A DNA stretch of 64,000 nt from JAAXKN01 sp050258815 (GCA_050258815.1 JBLMZM010000316.1:3186-67185), one strand, 5' to 3'. Shown: positions 55,107 to 64,000, numbered from the stretch's first letter. Notes: generated from the sequence alone by a model not told the origin. Translations and numbers: made by a program.

Positions 55107-56900
55107 ATGTCACAGGATTACAAAACAGATGATGAGATACTGGGTAAAGCGTACGATTCAAAACTGATGAGACGCCTGCTTGGATATCTGAAGCCGTACA
55201 AAAAATACGTTATACTGGCGATATTACTGAATATGGTTGTATCAGCACTCGGGCCGTTGAGACCGCTGCTTACAAAAATTGCAATTGATGATAATATAAA
55301 GAACAAAGACTATCATGGCTTGCTGCTCATAACACTGGCACTCATGGGTTCACTGGTGTTTCAGGCACTCATGCAGTATTTTCTTACCTACTATACACAG
55401 TATATGGGACAGAAAATTGTCTATGACCTCAGAATAAAGCTCTTTACACACGTTGAAAGGCTGGCTCTCAAATATTTCGATAAAACTCCGATCGGCAGAA
55501 TCGTTACCCGCGTGACCAATGACGTGGAATCGCTTAATGAGATGTTCTCCTCGGGTATAGTGATGGTTTTCAGTGACGTTTTTATAATACTCTGGATATT
55601 CGGATTCATGTTCTTTATGGATTGGAAGCTTTCACTAGTAACGCTTTCGGTACTGCCCCTGCTGATTTATGGTACTTTCCTGTTCAGGGTAAAGGTCAGG
55701 GATGCATACCGCGACGTGCGTTTTCATCTGGCCAGGCTGAACTCATACATGCAGGAACACGTAACCGGTATGAGCGTAGTGCAGATTTTTAACAGGGAAA
55801 AAGAAGAGCTCAGAAGATTCTCGCTTATAAACGAGGATTATAAGAAGGTCAACATAAAATCGGTGTTTTACTATGCCGTTTTCTACCCTGCCGTCGATAT
55901 GCTCAGCTCCGTAGCCCTGGCTCTGATAATATGGTACGGAGGCGGTGAAATCGTCAGGGGCTCTTTGAGCATCGGCGTGCTGTTTGCGTTTATTCAGTAT
56001 ACGGAAATGTTCTTCCGCCCGATACGCGATCTTTCGGATAAATATAATATTATGCAGACTGCAATGGCGTCGTCCGAAAGGATTTTTAAATTACTGGATA
56101 ATGAAACCTTCATCAAAAATCCTGAAAACCCCATTACTGTAACAAAAGTTAATGGAGAAATTGAATTCCGCAACGTATGGTTTGCCTATAATGACGAAGA
56201 TTATGTACTGAAAAATATCTCATTTAAGATCAATCCCGGACAGACCGTGGCAATTGTGGGAGCAACAGGAGCAGGTAAGACCAGCCTTATAAATATTCTG
56301 ACCCGTTTTTACGACATTAATAAGGGACAGATCTGCCTGGACGGCAATGATATTAAAGAGTTAGACAAGAGGGAGCTGCGGAAATTCATTTCCATCGTTT
56401 TGCAGGACGTCTTCCTCTTCTCGGGTACAATAAAATCAAATATCAGCCTTAACAGCCCTGAAATCAGCGAAAAGCAGATTGTCGAGGCTGCAAAGAGCGT
56501 GGGCGCCCACAAATTTATAATGGCCCTTCCCAAACAGTACGACGAAGAGGTCAAGGAAAAGGGAGCAACGCTGAGCGTCGGCCAGAAGCAGTTATTATCC
56601 TTTGCGCGTGCTCTTGCTTATGATCCGCAAATCCTTATCTTAGATGAAGCGACCTCCAGTGTCGATACCGAGACTGAAATACTCATTCAGAGGGCAATTG
56701 AAAAACTGCTTGTGGGAAGAACGGCTATTGTAATTGCACACAGGCTTTCTACAATTCAGAACGCAGATAAAATTCTGGTAATGCACAAGGGTGAACTCAG
56801 GGAAATGGGCACACACCAGGAACTGCTGGCTAAAAGGGGTGTTTATTACAAACTTTATCAGCTGCAGTACAAAGACCAGGAGGTCACAAAAACAGCATAA
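55107..56900 (+). CDS. ABC exporter subunit with degenerate signature (BmrD/YheH-like)
   Basis: 597 residues. Membrane domain (about 30-330), then Walker A VGATGAGKTS, signature LSVGQKQ instead of LSGGQ, and Walker B LILDEATSSVDTETE with the catalytic Glu. This is complementary to the previous protein: its Walker site plus the partner's intact signature makes the active ATPase site, and its altered signature faces the partner's degenerate Walker B. The same split is known in BmrC/BmrD and TM287/288. The next gene, fbp, is 61 bases away but has its own strong ribosome site. Confidence 0.92.
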   Translation: MSQDYKTDDEILGKAYDSKLMRRLLGYLKPYKKYVILAILLNMVVSALGPLRPLLTKIAIDDNIKNKDYHGLLLITLALMGSLVFQALMQYFLTYYTQYMGQKIVYDLRIKLFTHVERLALKYFDKTPIGRIVTRVTNDVESLNEMFSSGIVMVFSDVFIILWIFGFMFFMDWKLSLVTLSVLPLLIYGTFLFRVKVRDAYRDVRFHLARLNSYMQEHVTGMSVVQIFNREKEELRRFSLINEDYKKVNIKSVFYYAVFYPAVDMLSSVALALIIWYGGGEIVRGSLSIGVLFAFIQYTEMFFRPIRDLSDKYNIMQTAMASSERIFKLLDNETFIKNPENPITVTKVNGEIEFRNVWFAYNDEDYVLKNISFKINPGQTVAIVGATGAGKTSLINILTRFYDINKGQICLDGNDIKELDKRELRKFISIVLQDVFLFSGTIKSNISLNSPEISEKQIVEAAKSVGAHKFIMALPKQYDEEVKEKGATLSVGQKQLLSFARALAYDPQILILDEATSSVDTETEILIQRAIEKLLVGRTAIVIAHRLSTIQNADKILVMHKGELREMGTHQELLAKRGVYYKLYQLQYKDQEVTKTA

Positions 56901-56961
56901 AATCTACAGCTTCAAATCTTATAGGGCTGTGTTACTTTACTATTAATTTAAAGGAGGAATT

Positions 56962-57993
56962 ATGGCGCTGCAAAGCTATATGACTATTCAAAGGCACATC
57001 CTGGAAGAAGAAAGCAAGCACCCGGAGGCAACCGGGGAACTCTCAGCGGTTCTCTCAGAACTGGTACTGGCTGCAAAGGTGATATCTCTCGAAGTAAATA
57101 AAGCCGGCCTGGTGGATATTATTGGTTATACGGGCTACAGTAATATCCAAGGTGAGAGAGTGCGGAAACTGGACGTATTCTCACATGAAGTGCTCTTTAA
57201 GGCGATGGATCATGGCGGCCACATGTGCGTCATGGCCTCTGAGGAAGAGGAAAACATCATTCCAATACCGCCCAACTTCAAGAAGGGCAAATATGTCCTG
57301 CTCTTTGATCCCCTCGACGGATCCTCAAACATCGATGCCAACGTGAGCGTAGGTACAATATTTTCACTTTATAAACGGATTACTCCTGATGGCGGCAGCG
57401 ATGGGAAACTGGAAGACTGCCTTCAGCCGGGTATAAAACAGGTGGCAGCCGGATATGTACTCTATGGTTCCAGCACTATTCTTGTTTATACCACTGGTCA
57501 CGGTGTATATGGCTTTACGCTTGACCCCGCTCTGGGTGAATTTCTGCTTTCACACAATAATATAAGGATCCCTCCGGCTTCTAAGATCTACAGCATCAAT
57601 GAAGGCAACTATAAGTACTGGCACCCCGGACTAAAAAAATATATTAAGTACCTGCAGGAAGAGGACGATTCTACAAGAAGGCCTTACTCCTCACGCTACA
57701 TTGGATCCATGGTTGCAGATATTCACCGCAACCTGCTCTATGGAGGGATTTTTATGTATCCGGCTGATTCGCGCAACCCTAACGGCAAGCTTAGACTTCT
57801 TTATGAATGCAACCCTATGGCTTTTATCGTTGAATCGGCGGGCGGCAGGGCTTCAAACGGTTACAAGCGTATTCTTGAAATTGTACCCGGTTCACTGCAC
57901 CAGCGTACCCCTTTCTTTGTTGGAAATGAGGAAGACGTAAAAATGGTAGAGAAATTTATTACTGAGGAAGAAATAAAAATACCGGCAGTATGA
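56962..57993 (+). CDS. fbp: Fructose-1,6-bisphosphatase, class I
   Basis: 343 residues. It removes the 1-phosphate of fructose 1,6-bisphosphate in gluconeogenesis. Metal and phosphate sites: ASEEEENI, LFDPLDGSSNIDANVSVGTIF, then YVLYGSSTILVYTTG, RYIGSMVADIHRNLLYGGIFMYP and LLYECNPMAFIVESAGG (family marks DPLDGSSN, YGSST, RYIGSMV and ECNPM). GGAGG lies six bases before the ATG. ppdK, pckA and tpiA in the same window make a gluconeogenic set. Confidence 0.97.
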   Translation: MALQSYMTIQRHILEEESKHPEATGELSAVLSELVLAAKVISLEVNKAGLVDIIGYTGYSNIQGERVRKLDVFSHEVLFKAMDHGGHMCVMASEEEENIIPIPPNFKKGKYVLLFDPLDGSSNIDANVSVGTIFSLYKRITPDGGSDGKLEDCLQPGIKQVAAGYVLYGSSTILVYTTGHGVYGFTLDPALGEFLLSHNNIRIPPASKIYSINEGNYKYWHPGLKKYIKYLQEEDDSTRRPYSSRYIGSMVADIHRNLLYGGIFMYPADSRNPNGKLRLLYECNPMAFIVESAGGRASNGYKRILEIVPGSLHQRTPFFVGNEEDVKMVEKFITEEEIKIPAV

Positions 57994-57999
57994 TCGTTA

Positions 58000-58046
58000 T
58001 AAAAGCTTTCAGCAGCCTTTTTTAGTAAATCTGCTGAAAGCTTTTA
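58000..58046. terminator. Bidirectional terminator after fbp
   Basis: A 16-base perfect inverted repeat TAAAAGCTTTCAGCAG / CTGCTGAAAGCTTTTA (58000-58015 with 58031-58046) lies between converging genes. Its spacer holds a further T run. Confidence 0.85.
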
Positions 58047-58050
58047 TTAA

Positions 58051-58317
58051 TTATTTTTTAACGTGTTTCAGTTCCTCGTTAAGTTTCTGAGCCAGCGCCA
58101 TCGGTTCTATACCAACAATCTTTATCTTTGTCGTCTTTACCAAAATTTCGGGTTTATCACCCTCACCATTCATATATTTATAAAGCGAAAAGCTGAGCCT
58201 GTTTCTGTCATTGGCAATAGGAATATTTTCCTTGTACTTCTCAACTATTGTATAGACCTGCTTTTCCAGCGAATCCTCCGGAAAAGGCTTTACTGCAGGA
58301 GGCGGTAAAGTAGTCAT
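58051..58317 (-). CDS. Small uncharacterised protein
   Basis: 88 residues, no signal or membrane segment. A Pro-rich start (TTLPPPAVKPFPED) leads into a mixed helix/strand body (SLEKQVYTIVEKYKENIPIA, NRLSFSLYKYM) and a lysine-rich end (LNEELKHVKK). It has no recognised family. Its stop lies next to the fbp terminator and a short AAGAG sits before the ATG. The clean fit between two regulatory regions supports it being a gene. Confidence 0.65.
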   Translation of the reverse strand: MTTLPPPAVKPFPEDSLEKQVYTIVEKYKENIPIANDRNRLSFSLYKYMNGEGDKPEILVKTTKIKIVGIEPMALAQKLNEELKHVKK

Positions 58318-58391
58318 CTCTTATGTCCTTATTTTATAAATTATTTCTCCCAAAGATAATTAAGTCTGAGCAAAACTACAATAAACTTTAA

Positions 58392-58423
58392 TTGGAAGTA
58401 TACAAGTTATTTAAGTAAATTTG
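58392..58423 (+). promoter_or_regulatory. Candidate promoter of the GT9-waaA operon
   Basis: TTG 58392-58394, 21 bases, TAAATTTG 58416-58423, matching TAnnTTTG exactly. It lies 28 bases before the TTG start of the glycosyltransferase gene. Confidence 0.5.
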
Positions 58424-58450
58424 GACTTCGATTTTGTAGGATAGGATGTT

Positions 58451-59449
58451 TTGGTAAATATCAATAGCATAGAAAGTATTTTAATAATCCGTTTGAGTTC
58501 TTTGGGTGACATACTTCTTACCACTCCCCTGCTGCGTACACTAAGGAAGTATAACGAAGGAATAAAAATAGATTTTGTTCTGCGTGAACAGTACCAGGAT
58601 ACGCTCAGGTTTAATCCCCACGTTTGGGACCTGATGCTTTACAAGAAGCCGGATAATAAGGACCTTTTTACGAGCCTTAAGGCCAAAAAATACGACCTCA
58701 TAGTTGACCTGCAGAATAACATGCGCAGTAAAGAACTGGTAAAAAAGCTCAATGCTCCTGTCCTGAAATTCCATAAAAGATCAATTGATAAATTCCTGCT
58801 CGTTAATTTCAAGGTCAACAGGCTGAAAAATGCTCCTCAGATCCCTCTGCGTTACGCCGCATCGATACCCGGTCTTACACTTGATGATGAAGGCCTGGAA
58901 CTCTTTCTGCCGGCAGGGGAAATGGAATTCGGGAAATTTGAACCAGGCGAAAAGTATATAGGTCTATGCCCTGGCTCCAGGCATTTTACTAAAATGTGGC
59001 CCCCGGAATATTTTGTTGAGCTTGGCGTTTTGTTAAGCAGCGAGGGGTATAAAGTACTTTTATTCGGAGGCAGATCGGACCGGGAAATCTGCTCCAGGAT
59101 ATCAGCCTCAATTCCAGACTCGGCCGATCTTAGCAATGAGGACGATCTGTTTGCAACAGCCTCTGGCATGAAGGCCTGCAGCGCGGTTATCTGCAATGAT
59201 TCAGGAATGATGCATACCGCCTGCGCCGTAAGGACCCCCGTAATAGCACTTTTCGGTTCCACTGTGAGGGAATTCGGCTTTGCGCCCTATAATAATAAGA
59301 ATTTAATTTTAGAAAACAATTCATTATCTTGCAGACCGTGTTCTCATATAGGAAGAGATAAATGCCCTCTCGGACACTTCAAATGTATGAGGGAAATTAC
59401 TCCGGCAACTGTACTTAATAATGTAAAAACAATGCTCAGTGAATTATGA
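58451..59449 (+). CDS. Glycosyltransferase family 9 (heptosyltransferase-like)
   Basis: 332 residues. IESILIIRLSSLGDILLTTP is the family N-terminus, followed by VDLQNNMRS, GLCPGSRHFTKMWPPEYF, LFGGRSDREIC, ICNDSGMMHTACAVRTPVIALFG (family marks NDSGMMH and ALFG) and the C-terminal CRPCSHIGRDKCPLGHFKCM cysteine-rich end. GT9 enzymes add heptose or related sugars to the lipopolysaccharide inner core from ADP-heptose. The start is a TTG at 58451 with AGGATAGGA upstream. It overlaps waaA by four bases (ATGA). Confidence 0.92.
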   Translation: MVNINSIESILIIRLSSLGDILLTTPLLRTLRKYNEGIKIDFVLREQYQDTLRFNPHVWDLMLYKKPDNKDLFTSLKAKKYDLIVDLQNNMRSKELVKKLNAPVLKFHKRSIDKFLLVNFKVNRLKNAPQIPLRYAASIPGLTLDDEGLELFLPAGEMEFGKFEPGEKYIGLCPGSRHFTKMWPPEYFVELGVLLSSEGYKVLLFGGRSDREICSRISASIPDSADLSNEDDLFATASGMKACSAVICNDSGMMHTACAVRTPVIALFGSTVREFGFAPYNNKNLILENNSLSCRPCSHIGRDKCPLGHFKCMREITPATVLNNVKTMLSEL

Positions 59450-60723
59450 TTAAATTTTGGTATCTGTTATATAATATTTTTGTCATTCCCCTGCTTTTTC
59501 TGGCCCTGCAGCTGGCAGGATTATTTAATCCCAAGATTAAAAAGGGCATTAAGGACCGGGAACGGTTATTTGAGAATCTTGTGCTTGCCATGGTAGCATT
59601 GGATAAAAAGAAAAAAATGGTATGGTTCCATTCTTCCTCAATGGGCGAGTTCGAACAGGCAAAGCCCATTATTCAGAAGCTGCGCGATGAAAAGGACGTT
59701 AATATTATTGTTACTTTCTTTTCACCCTCAGGATATGAAAACTCCAGGAACTATCCCTTTGCCGATATAATCTCATATATACCTTTTGATACCCCCTCAC
59801 TCTCGAAGCGCTTTCTTGAAATAGTACAGCCGGATCTGGCTGTAATGATGCGCTACGACATTTGGCCTAACTTTATCTGGCAGCTGAAATCGAGGAAGAT
59901 CCCCTGCTTTATTGTCGATGCAACAATGAGAAAGGATTCTAACAGGAAACTCCCCGTATCCAGGAGCTTCCATAAGTCACTCTACCAGAATATCACGAGG
60001 ATCTTTACGGTTTCCGCGTCCGACCTGGAAAATTTCGGTTCCTTCCAGGTATCTCCCTCTCAGCTTCAATCCGTGGGGGATACCAGATTCGACCGTGTTT
60101 ACCAGAAAAGCCTTGCGGCAAAGGAAAAGAAACTCTTCAGGGAAGATTTCTTCAGGGGGAAAAAGGTTTTTGTTGCGGGCAGTTCCTGGGAAGCCGACGA
60201 GGAGGTGCTGCTTCCGGCACTGCTGAAAATAACAAAATACGACAAGAATGCGGTAATGATTCTCGTTCCTCATGAGCCTACTATTCATCACCTTGAGAAG
60301 CTCGAAGACCAGCTTTCTGGTAAATGCAGCTCCATAAGGTTCTCTTATCTGAATGAATACAAGGATGAAAGGATAATCATCGTTGACTCAATTGGAATTC
60401 TGCTGACACTCTATTATTACGCCGATATTGCATACGTCGGAGGCAGCTTCAAACAGGGCATTCACAACGTCCTTGAGCCCGCTGTTTATGGAATCCCGGT
60501 TCTCTTCGGACCCAAAATTGAGAATTCACAGGAAGCCAGAAAGCTGGTACAGATCGGTTCAGCCAGGATTATAAGGAACAAAAAGGAAGCTTACCGCACA
60601 CTGAGAACGCTGCTTACAAACGAAGAGCTCAGAACTCAAATGGGGAAAATATCATCTCTTTTCGTAAACGAAAACATCGGAGCAACCGACAGGATACTCA
60701 AAGAAATTTGTGACCTGATTTAA
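59446..60723 (+). CDS. waaA: 3-deoxy-D-manno-octulosonic acid transferase
   Basis: 425 residues, GT30. An N-terminal membrane anchor (about 5-25), then WFHSSSMGEFEQAKPII, TFFSPSGYE, MMRYDIWPNFIWQL, VGDTRFDRV, VAGSSWEADEE, VPHEPTIHH, YVGGSFKQGIHNVLEPAVYG and PVLFGPKIENSQEA (family marks GEFEQAKP, SGYE, GSSW and GGSF). It attaches Kdo to lipid IVA, following LpxB and LpxK encoded at 19693-22593. It overlaps the GT9 gene by four bases. Confidence 0.96.
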   Translation: MIKFWYLLYNIFVIPLLFLALQLAGLFNPKIKKGIKDRERLFENLVLAMVALDKKKKMVWFHSSSMGEFEQAKPIIQKLRDEKDVNIIVTFFSPSGYENSRNYPFADIISYIPFDTPSLSKRFLEIVQPDLAVMMRYDIWPNFIWQLKSRKIPCFIVDATMRKDSNRKLPVSRSFHKSLYQNITRIFTVSASDLENFGSFQVSPSQLQSVGDTRFDRVYQKSLAAKEKKLFREDFFRGKKVFVAGSSWEADEEVLLPALLKITKYDKNAVMILVPHEPTIHHLEKLEDQLSGKCSSIRFSYLNEYKDERIIIVDSIGILLTLYYYADIAYVGGSFKQGIHNVLEPAVYGIPVLFGPKIENSQEARKLVQIGSARIIRNKKEAYRTLRTLLTNEELRTQMGKISSLFVNENIGATDRILKEICDLI

Positions 60724-60867
60724 CTTTATCAGCACATCTGCACCGCAACTGGCTGCAGATGTGCAAAATTTCACCACACGCACGCCTGAATTTCATCCCT
60801 TTTTTATTGCACTATTTAAAATATATCCTTATAATTGCCTTAAGTATCAGGACCAGGGGCTATCTCC

Positions 60868-61386
60868 TTGATAAATAACACAGGGATAAATACTTACATA
60901 AGATATACCGGGCGTACGGGCAGGGTATACAGGAATGATTCCTTCCGGAACATGTATACCGACCAGGCCAGGCAGAATACTGCTGCTGAAAAAACACGCG
61001 TTCAGAACCTGATGCGTGAGAAGATGGAAGCAGGGATCGATATCTCCATCAATGAAAACAGCTCTTTTATTGATACCTATTATCCGCTGGTTGATAAACA
61101 GGGACAGGACAAGCCGTTCAGATCATTTCTTGAAGACGCATTTACCCTCTCAGGCATAGATCCTGACAATCTGCCCGAAGCAGATTCCATTGTCAGCACA
61201 CTTACTTCAGCCGGTTTTGCCGGTGAACTTAGTAGTGCGGCAAGCGGTTATGTTATTTCCGTGCCGCGACAGCAGCTGGATAAGCTGAAGCAGACCGCTT
61301 CTGACGACATGAGAGAAAAACTGTACGACCTCTATACTTCGAATATTCGCAAGAGCACTGGCGGACTGGTAAATCTTCGCCTCTGA
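60868..61386 (+). CDS. Uncharacterised cytoplasmic protein
   Basis: 172 residues starting at a TTG (60868) with CAGGGG upstream. No signal peptide or membrane segment. The N-terminal 50 residues are Arg/Tyr/Asn-rich (NTYIRYTGRTGRVYRND) and helical after that (EKTRVQNLMREKMEAGIDIS). The second half is helical (FRSFLEDAFTLSGIDPDNLP; QQLDKLKQTASDDMREKLYDL). I do not recognise a family. It converges with the rhomboid gene; only 38 bases separate them and no terminator hairpin is visible. Confidence 0.65.
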   Translation: MINNTGINTYIRYTGRTGRVYRNDSFRNMYTDQARQNTAAEKTRVQNLMREKMEAGIDISINENSSFIDTYYPLVDKQGQDKPFRSFLEDAFTLSGIDPDNLPEADSIVSTLTSAGFAGELSSAASGYVISVPRQQLDKLKQTASDDMREKLYDLYTSNIRKSTGGLVNLRL

Positions 61387-61424
61387 CCCACTGTCTCCTT
61401 TCCATTTTTTCCGTATGTTTTTCT

Positions 61425-62156
61425 TTACTGAGTACCAATTGAGAAGGGTTTTATCAGCACAAATCCTGCTATAAATCCGCCAACGTGCGCAGCATATGCG
61501 ACGCCCCCATCCTGTGAACCCAGAATACCCACTCCGCTGATCAGCTGAAATGCAAACCATATGCCGAGTGCAACGATTGCAGGAACTACGGTCAGAAAAT
61601 TAAATAAGATCACCCTTACCTTGCGCTTGGGATAGAGCAGAATGTATGCCCCCAGTACACCCGATATTGCACCTGAGGCCCCAAGCGTTGGGATCAGAGT
61701 GTTGCCATTAAGCAATACCGTTGCAAATACGTGCGACAGGGAGGCAATTACCCCGCAGAGCAGATAAAAAATCAGATAACGTATGTGACCAAGCCTGTTT
61801 TCAATATTGTCACCGAAAATAAAAAGGAAAACCATGTTACCGAATATATGCGCTATTCCCCCGTGCATAAACATTGAAGTCAGGATGGTAAGGTATACAT
61901 TTACCGGAGTTGGCTGGAGTCCCGGGACTGTGACCTGTTCGCCTGTGACCGGATTTTTTAAGATACGGTCCTCTGTCACCACATCTTTTCCGCTAAGTAT
62001 TTCTTCCGGCACTGTAGAAAATGAAAAAGTAAATTTTTCGTTTGAACCAAGGTCCTGCAGAAAAACAAAAACAAATATATTCAGCAGTATAATGACGTAA
62101 TTCATTACCGGATAGATCGTTCTGTCGCTGTTGTCATCACCAATGGGGAAAAGCAT
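61425..62156 (-). CDS. Rhomboid-family intramembrane serine protease
   Basis: 243 residues, six to seven membrane helices. The nucleophile serine lies in GASGAISGVLGAYILLYP and the catalytic histidine in AHVGGFIAGF. FMHGGIAHIFGNMVFLFIFG, with HGGIAHIFGNM, is the conserved N-side loop. A loop of about 45 residues (ENEKFTFSFSTVPEEILSG type, then VTGEQVTVPG) follows the first helix. It cleaves membrane substrates near the periplasmic face; the substrate is unknown. Confidence 0.93.
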   Translation of the reverse strand: MLFPIGDDNSDRTIYPVMNYVIILLNIFVFVFLQDLGSNEKFTFSFSTVPEEILSGKDVVTEDRILKNPVTGEQVTVPGLQPTPVNVYLTILTSMFMHGGIAHIFGNMVFLFIFGDNIENRLGHIRYLIFYLLCGVIASLSHVFATVLLNGNTLIPTLGASGAISGVLGAYILLYPKRKVRVILFNFLTVVPAIVALGIWFAFQLISGVGILGSQDGGVAYAAHVGGFIAGFVLIKPFSIGTQ

Positions 62157-62500
62157 GTTTTTATTCCTATTGAATGCGGGTTGCTAAATACTTACAGATA
62201 ATGGATTTATGGGTATTCCGGCTTCAGAATTTAAGACTGCATTAATTAAATTTTAACTAATTTCAACAAAAGAGCAATACCGGCAGGCAGTTATTATCTT
62301 CTGAAAAGAAACCAGGTACAAACTTTTACCCCTTACTTGTAATTTCGCAAAATAAAGTATATCATTGAAAAATAGGACATAATGTCAATAGATAAACTTA
62401 AAAAAAAATTTGTTTTTACGATTTTTTTTTAATTCTTTTGTACCCGATCTGCAATATCAACTGATCAAATGAAATATATTTTTTTAACAATGGAGAATAA
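62157..62500. other. Divergent regulatory region between the rhomboid gene and pckA
   Basis: 344 AT-rich bases with no gene. TTG 62410-62412, 20 bases and TTCTTTTG 62433-62440 (one mismatch to TAnnTTTG) may form the pckA promoter. An 11-base palindrome GACAT-a-ATGTC is present near 62375-62385, and long A and T runs lie around 62400-62430. Confidence 0.4.
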
Positions 62501-64000
62501 ATGAGACCAAAGGATAAGATTTTACAACAACTAGATGACATTGGAATAAAGAACATTAACGATCTGTATTACAATCTGAGCACTGCTCAGCTTTACGAGC
62601 GTTCCATATTCAGACGTGAAGGTACTATTTCTCATTATGGACCGCTGGTTGTAAGAACCGGGCAGCATACGGGAAGAAGTCCCAACGATAAATTCATCGT
62701 AAGGGAAGCTTCCAGTGAAAAAAATGTTTGGTGGGGAAAAATAAACCGCGAAATCAGCGAAGAGAAATTCCGTCAGGTTTTCGACAAAATGAAAGCTTAC
62801 ATTCAGAATAAGGATATTTATATTCAGGACTGCTATGCAGGAGCCGATTCTGAATACAGGCTTCCCATCAGAGTTATTACAGAAACAGCATGGCACAGTC
62901 TGTTTGCCCGTAATATGTTCATCAGAATTACTGATCCTGAAGAACTTAAGAATCACCATTCACAGTTTACTGTGATCGACATGCCTAATTTCCATGCCGA
63001 ACCAAAGGTTGATGGTACAAACTCTGAGGTATTTGTTCTTGTTAATTTTGCCGAAAAACTCGTGTTGATTGGTGGAACTCACTATGCCGGCGAAATTAAG
63101 AAGTCTGTTTTTACAGTTCTTAACTACCTCCTGCCACAGAAGGGTGTGATGTCTATGCACTGTTCTTCAAACATCGGTAAGGATGGAGACGTGGCAGTAT
63201 TGTTCGGCCTCTCAGGAACAGGAAAAACCACACTTTCTGCTGATCCAACCAGAAGACTCATCGGGGATGATGAGCACGGATGGAGCGATAAAGGTGTCTT
63301 TAACTTCGAAGGCGGATGCTATGCAAAGGTAATAAAACTTTCTCCTGAAGCAGAGCCTGAAATCTTTGAGGTAACGAGGAAATTTGGGACAGTACTTGAA
63401 AACGTTGCAATAGATGCCGATACAAGACTGCTGGATCTGGATGATGAAAGCCTTACTGAAAATACCCGCGCTGCTTATCCACTGTCATTTATTAACAACA
63501 TCGAGCCAAGCGGAGTCGGGGGACATCCTAAAAATATAGTAATGCTTACTGCAGATGCGTTTGGTGTACTGCCTCCGATCTCAAAGCTTACTTATCAGCA
63601 GGCAATGTATCACTTCCTCTCCGGTTATACTGCAAAAGTTGCCGGAACGGAAAAAGGGGTTACCGAACCAAAGGCCACCTTCAGCACATGCTTTGGTGCA
63701 CCTTTTATGGTACTGCATCCTTCAGTATACGCAAACCTGCTGGGTAAAAAAATACAGGAGCATGGAGTTAACTGCTGGCTTCTGAATACTGGCTGGACAG
63801 GCGGAGCATACGGTACAGGTAAACGCATGAAAATATCCTATACCCGCGCAATGATCAGTGCTGCACTGAATGGTGAACTGGACAATGTTGAAACATGTGA
63901 AGATCCATTCTTCGGTCTGCAGATCCCGGTTTCATGTCCTGGTGTTCCAACGGAAGTATTAAATCCAAAGAATACCTGGGCAGATAAGGATCAGTATGAC
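62501..64000 (+). CDS. pckA: ATP-dependent phosphoenolpyruvate carboxykinase (C-terminus beyond window)
   Basis: 500 residues are visible from ATG 62501 (GGAG eight bases upstream) and the frame is still open at the window end; the family is about 530-540 residues. Motifs: GRSPNDKF, Walker A GLSGTGKTTLSADP, the metal aspartate pair GDDEHGW, and FINNIEPSGVGGHPKNI. It decarboxylates and phosphorylates oxaloacetate to PEP using ATP. The same window contains ppdK, fbp and tpiA, the other enzymes of the PEP-triose part of gluconeogenesis. Confidence 0.97.
   Translation, partial: MRPKDKILQQLDDIGIKNINDLYYNLSTAQLYERSIFRREGTISHYGPLVVRTGQHTGRSPNDKFIVREASSEKNVWWGKINREISEEKFRQVFDKMKAYIQNKDIYIQDCYAGADSEYRLPIRVITETAWHSLFARNMFIRITDPEELKNHHSQFTVIDMPNFHAEPKVDGTNSEVFVLVNFAEKLVLIGGTHYAGEIKKSVFTVLNYLLPQKGVMSMHCSSNIGKDGDVAVLFGLSGTGKTTLSADPTRRLIGDDEHGWSDKGVFNFEGGCYAKVIKLSPEAEPEIFEVTRKFGTVLENVAIDADTRLLDLDDESLTENTRAAYPLSFINNIEPSGVGGHPKNIVMLTADAFGVLPPISKLTYQQAMYHFLSGYTAKVAGTEKGVTEPKATFSTCFGAPFMVLHPSVYANLLGKKIQEHGVNCWLLNTGWTGGAYGTGKRMKISYTRAMISAALNGELDNVETCEDPFFGLQIPVSCPGVPTEVLNPKNTWADKDQYD

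Noticed and set aside
1..64000. CRISPR arrays, insertion sequences, prophage or toxin-antitoxin loci
   Set aside because: No regularly spaced direct repeats, transposase motifs, integrases or phage structural genes were seen. The XRE-membrane pair lacks toxin features.

Overview
The window looks like chromosomal core sequence from an Ignavibacteria/Melioribacter-type bacterium (Chlorobi-Ignavibacteriae side of the FCB group). The evidence is a type IX secretion C-terminal sorting domain with the LAQNFPNPF motif, a PorV/PorQ-like outer-membrane protein, lipid A and Kdo genes (Gram-negative envelope), many small Cys-lipidated or beta-helix surface proteins, a single-chain glycyl-tRNA synthetase, and promoters of the form TTG-N20/21-TAnnTTTR, close to the Bacteroidota -33/-7 type. 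This assignment is inference from protein style. I saw no rRNA, tRNA, CRISPR array, insertion sequence or prophage.

Layout. 1-5780 (minus): an exported beta-helix protein cut by the window edge, a cystathionine beta-synthase-like enzyme, a SufS-SufU fusion and an unknown helical protein. 5781-6551 is a long AT-rich gap with a CRP-like palindrome. 6552-12669 (plus): a fatty acid hydroxylase family protein, Mrp and Nfu Fe-S proteins, triosephosphate isomerase and a glycosidase-like protein that has lost its catalytic acids and carries a membrane domain. 12692-18293: smc and a type IX secreted protein. 18354-22593: a tight envelope operon (HAD phosphatase, isoprenylcysteine-methyltransferase-like protein, lpxB, acyltransferase, lpxK). 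22823-29606: ppdK with a histone-H1-like tail, queA-ispD, plsY and gpsA. 29689-37050: htpX, a PorQ-like protein, a TPR protein, glycyl-tRNA synthetase and three lipoproteins. 37114-41669 (minus): an apparent five-gene operon running tnaA, an unknown gene, AMMECR1, MEMO, DUF2520. 41877-42491: a small XRE regulator whose promoter lies inside a perfect inverted repeat, with a membrane partner gene. 42638-49037: a Yip1-like protein, priA, a lipoprotein, an LD-carboxypeptidase and lysA. 49220-57993 (plus): leuS-serS, a heterodimeric ABC exporter and fbp. 58051-64000: a small unknown gene, a glycosyltransferase-9 plus waaA pair, an unknown gene, a rhomboid protease and pckA running off the end.

How the genes work together. 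tpiA, ppdK, fbp and pckA form a glycolysis/gluconeogenesis set. plsY and gpsA feed phospholipid synthesis, while lpxB, lpxK, waaA and the GT9 gene build lipid A and inner core. The SufSU fusion, Mrp and Nfu serve Fe-S assembly. The observations most worth following are the SufS-SufU fusion, the membrane-anchored pseudo-glycosidase, the basic tail on PPDK, the palindrome-bracketed XRE promoter and the tnaA/AMMECR1/MEMO operon.
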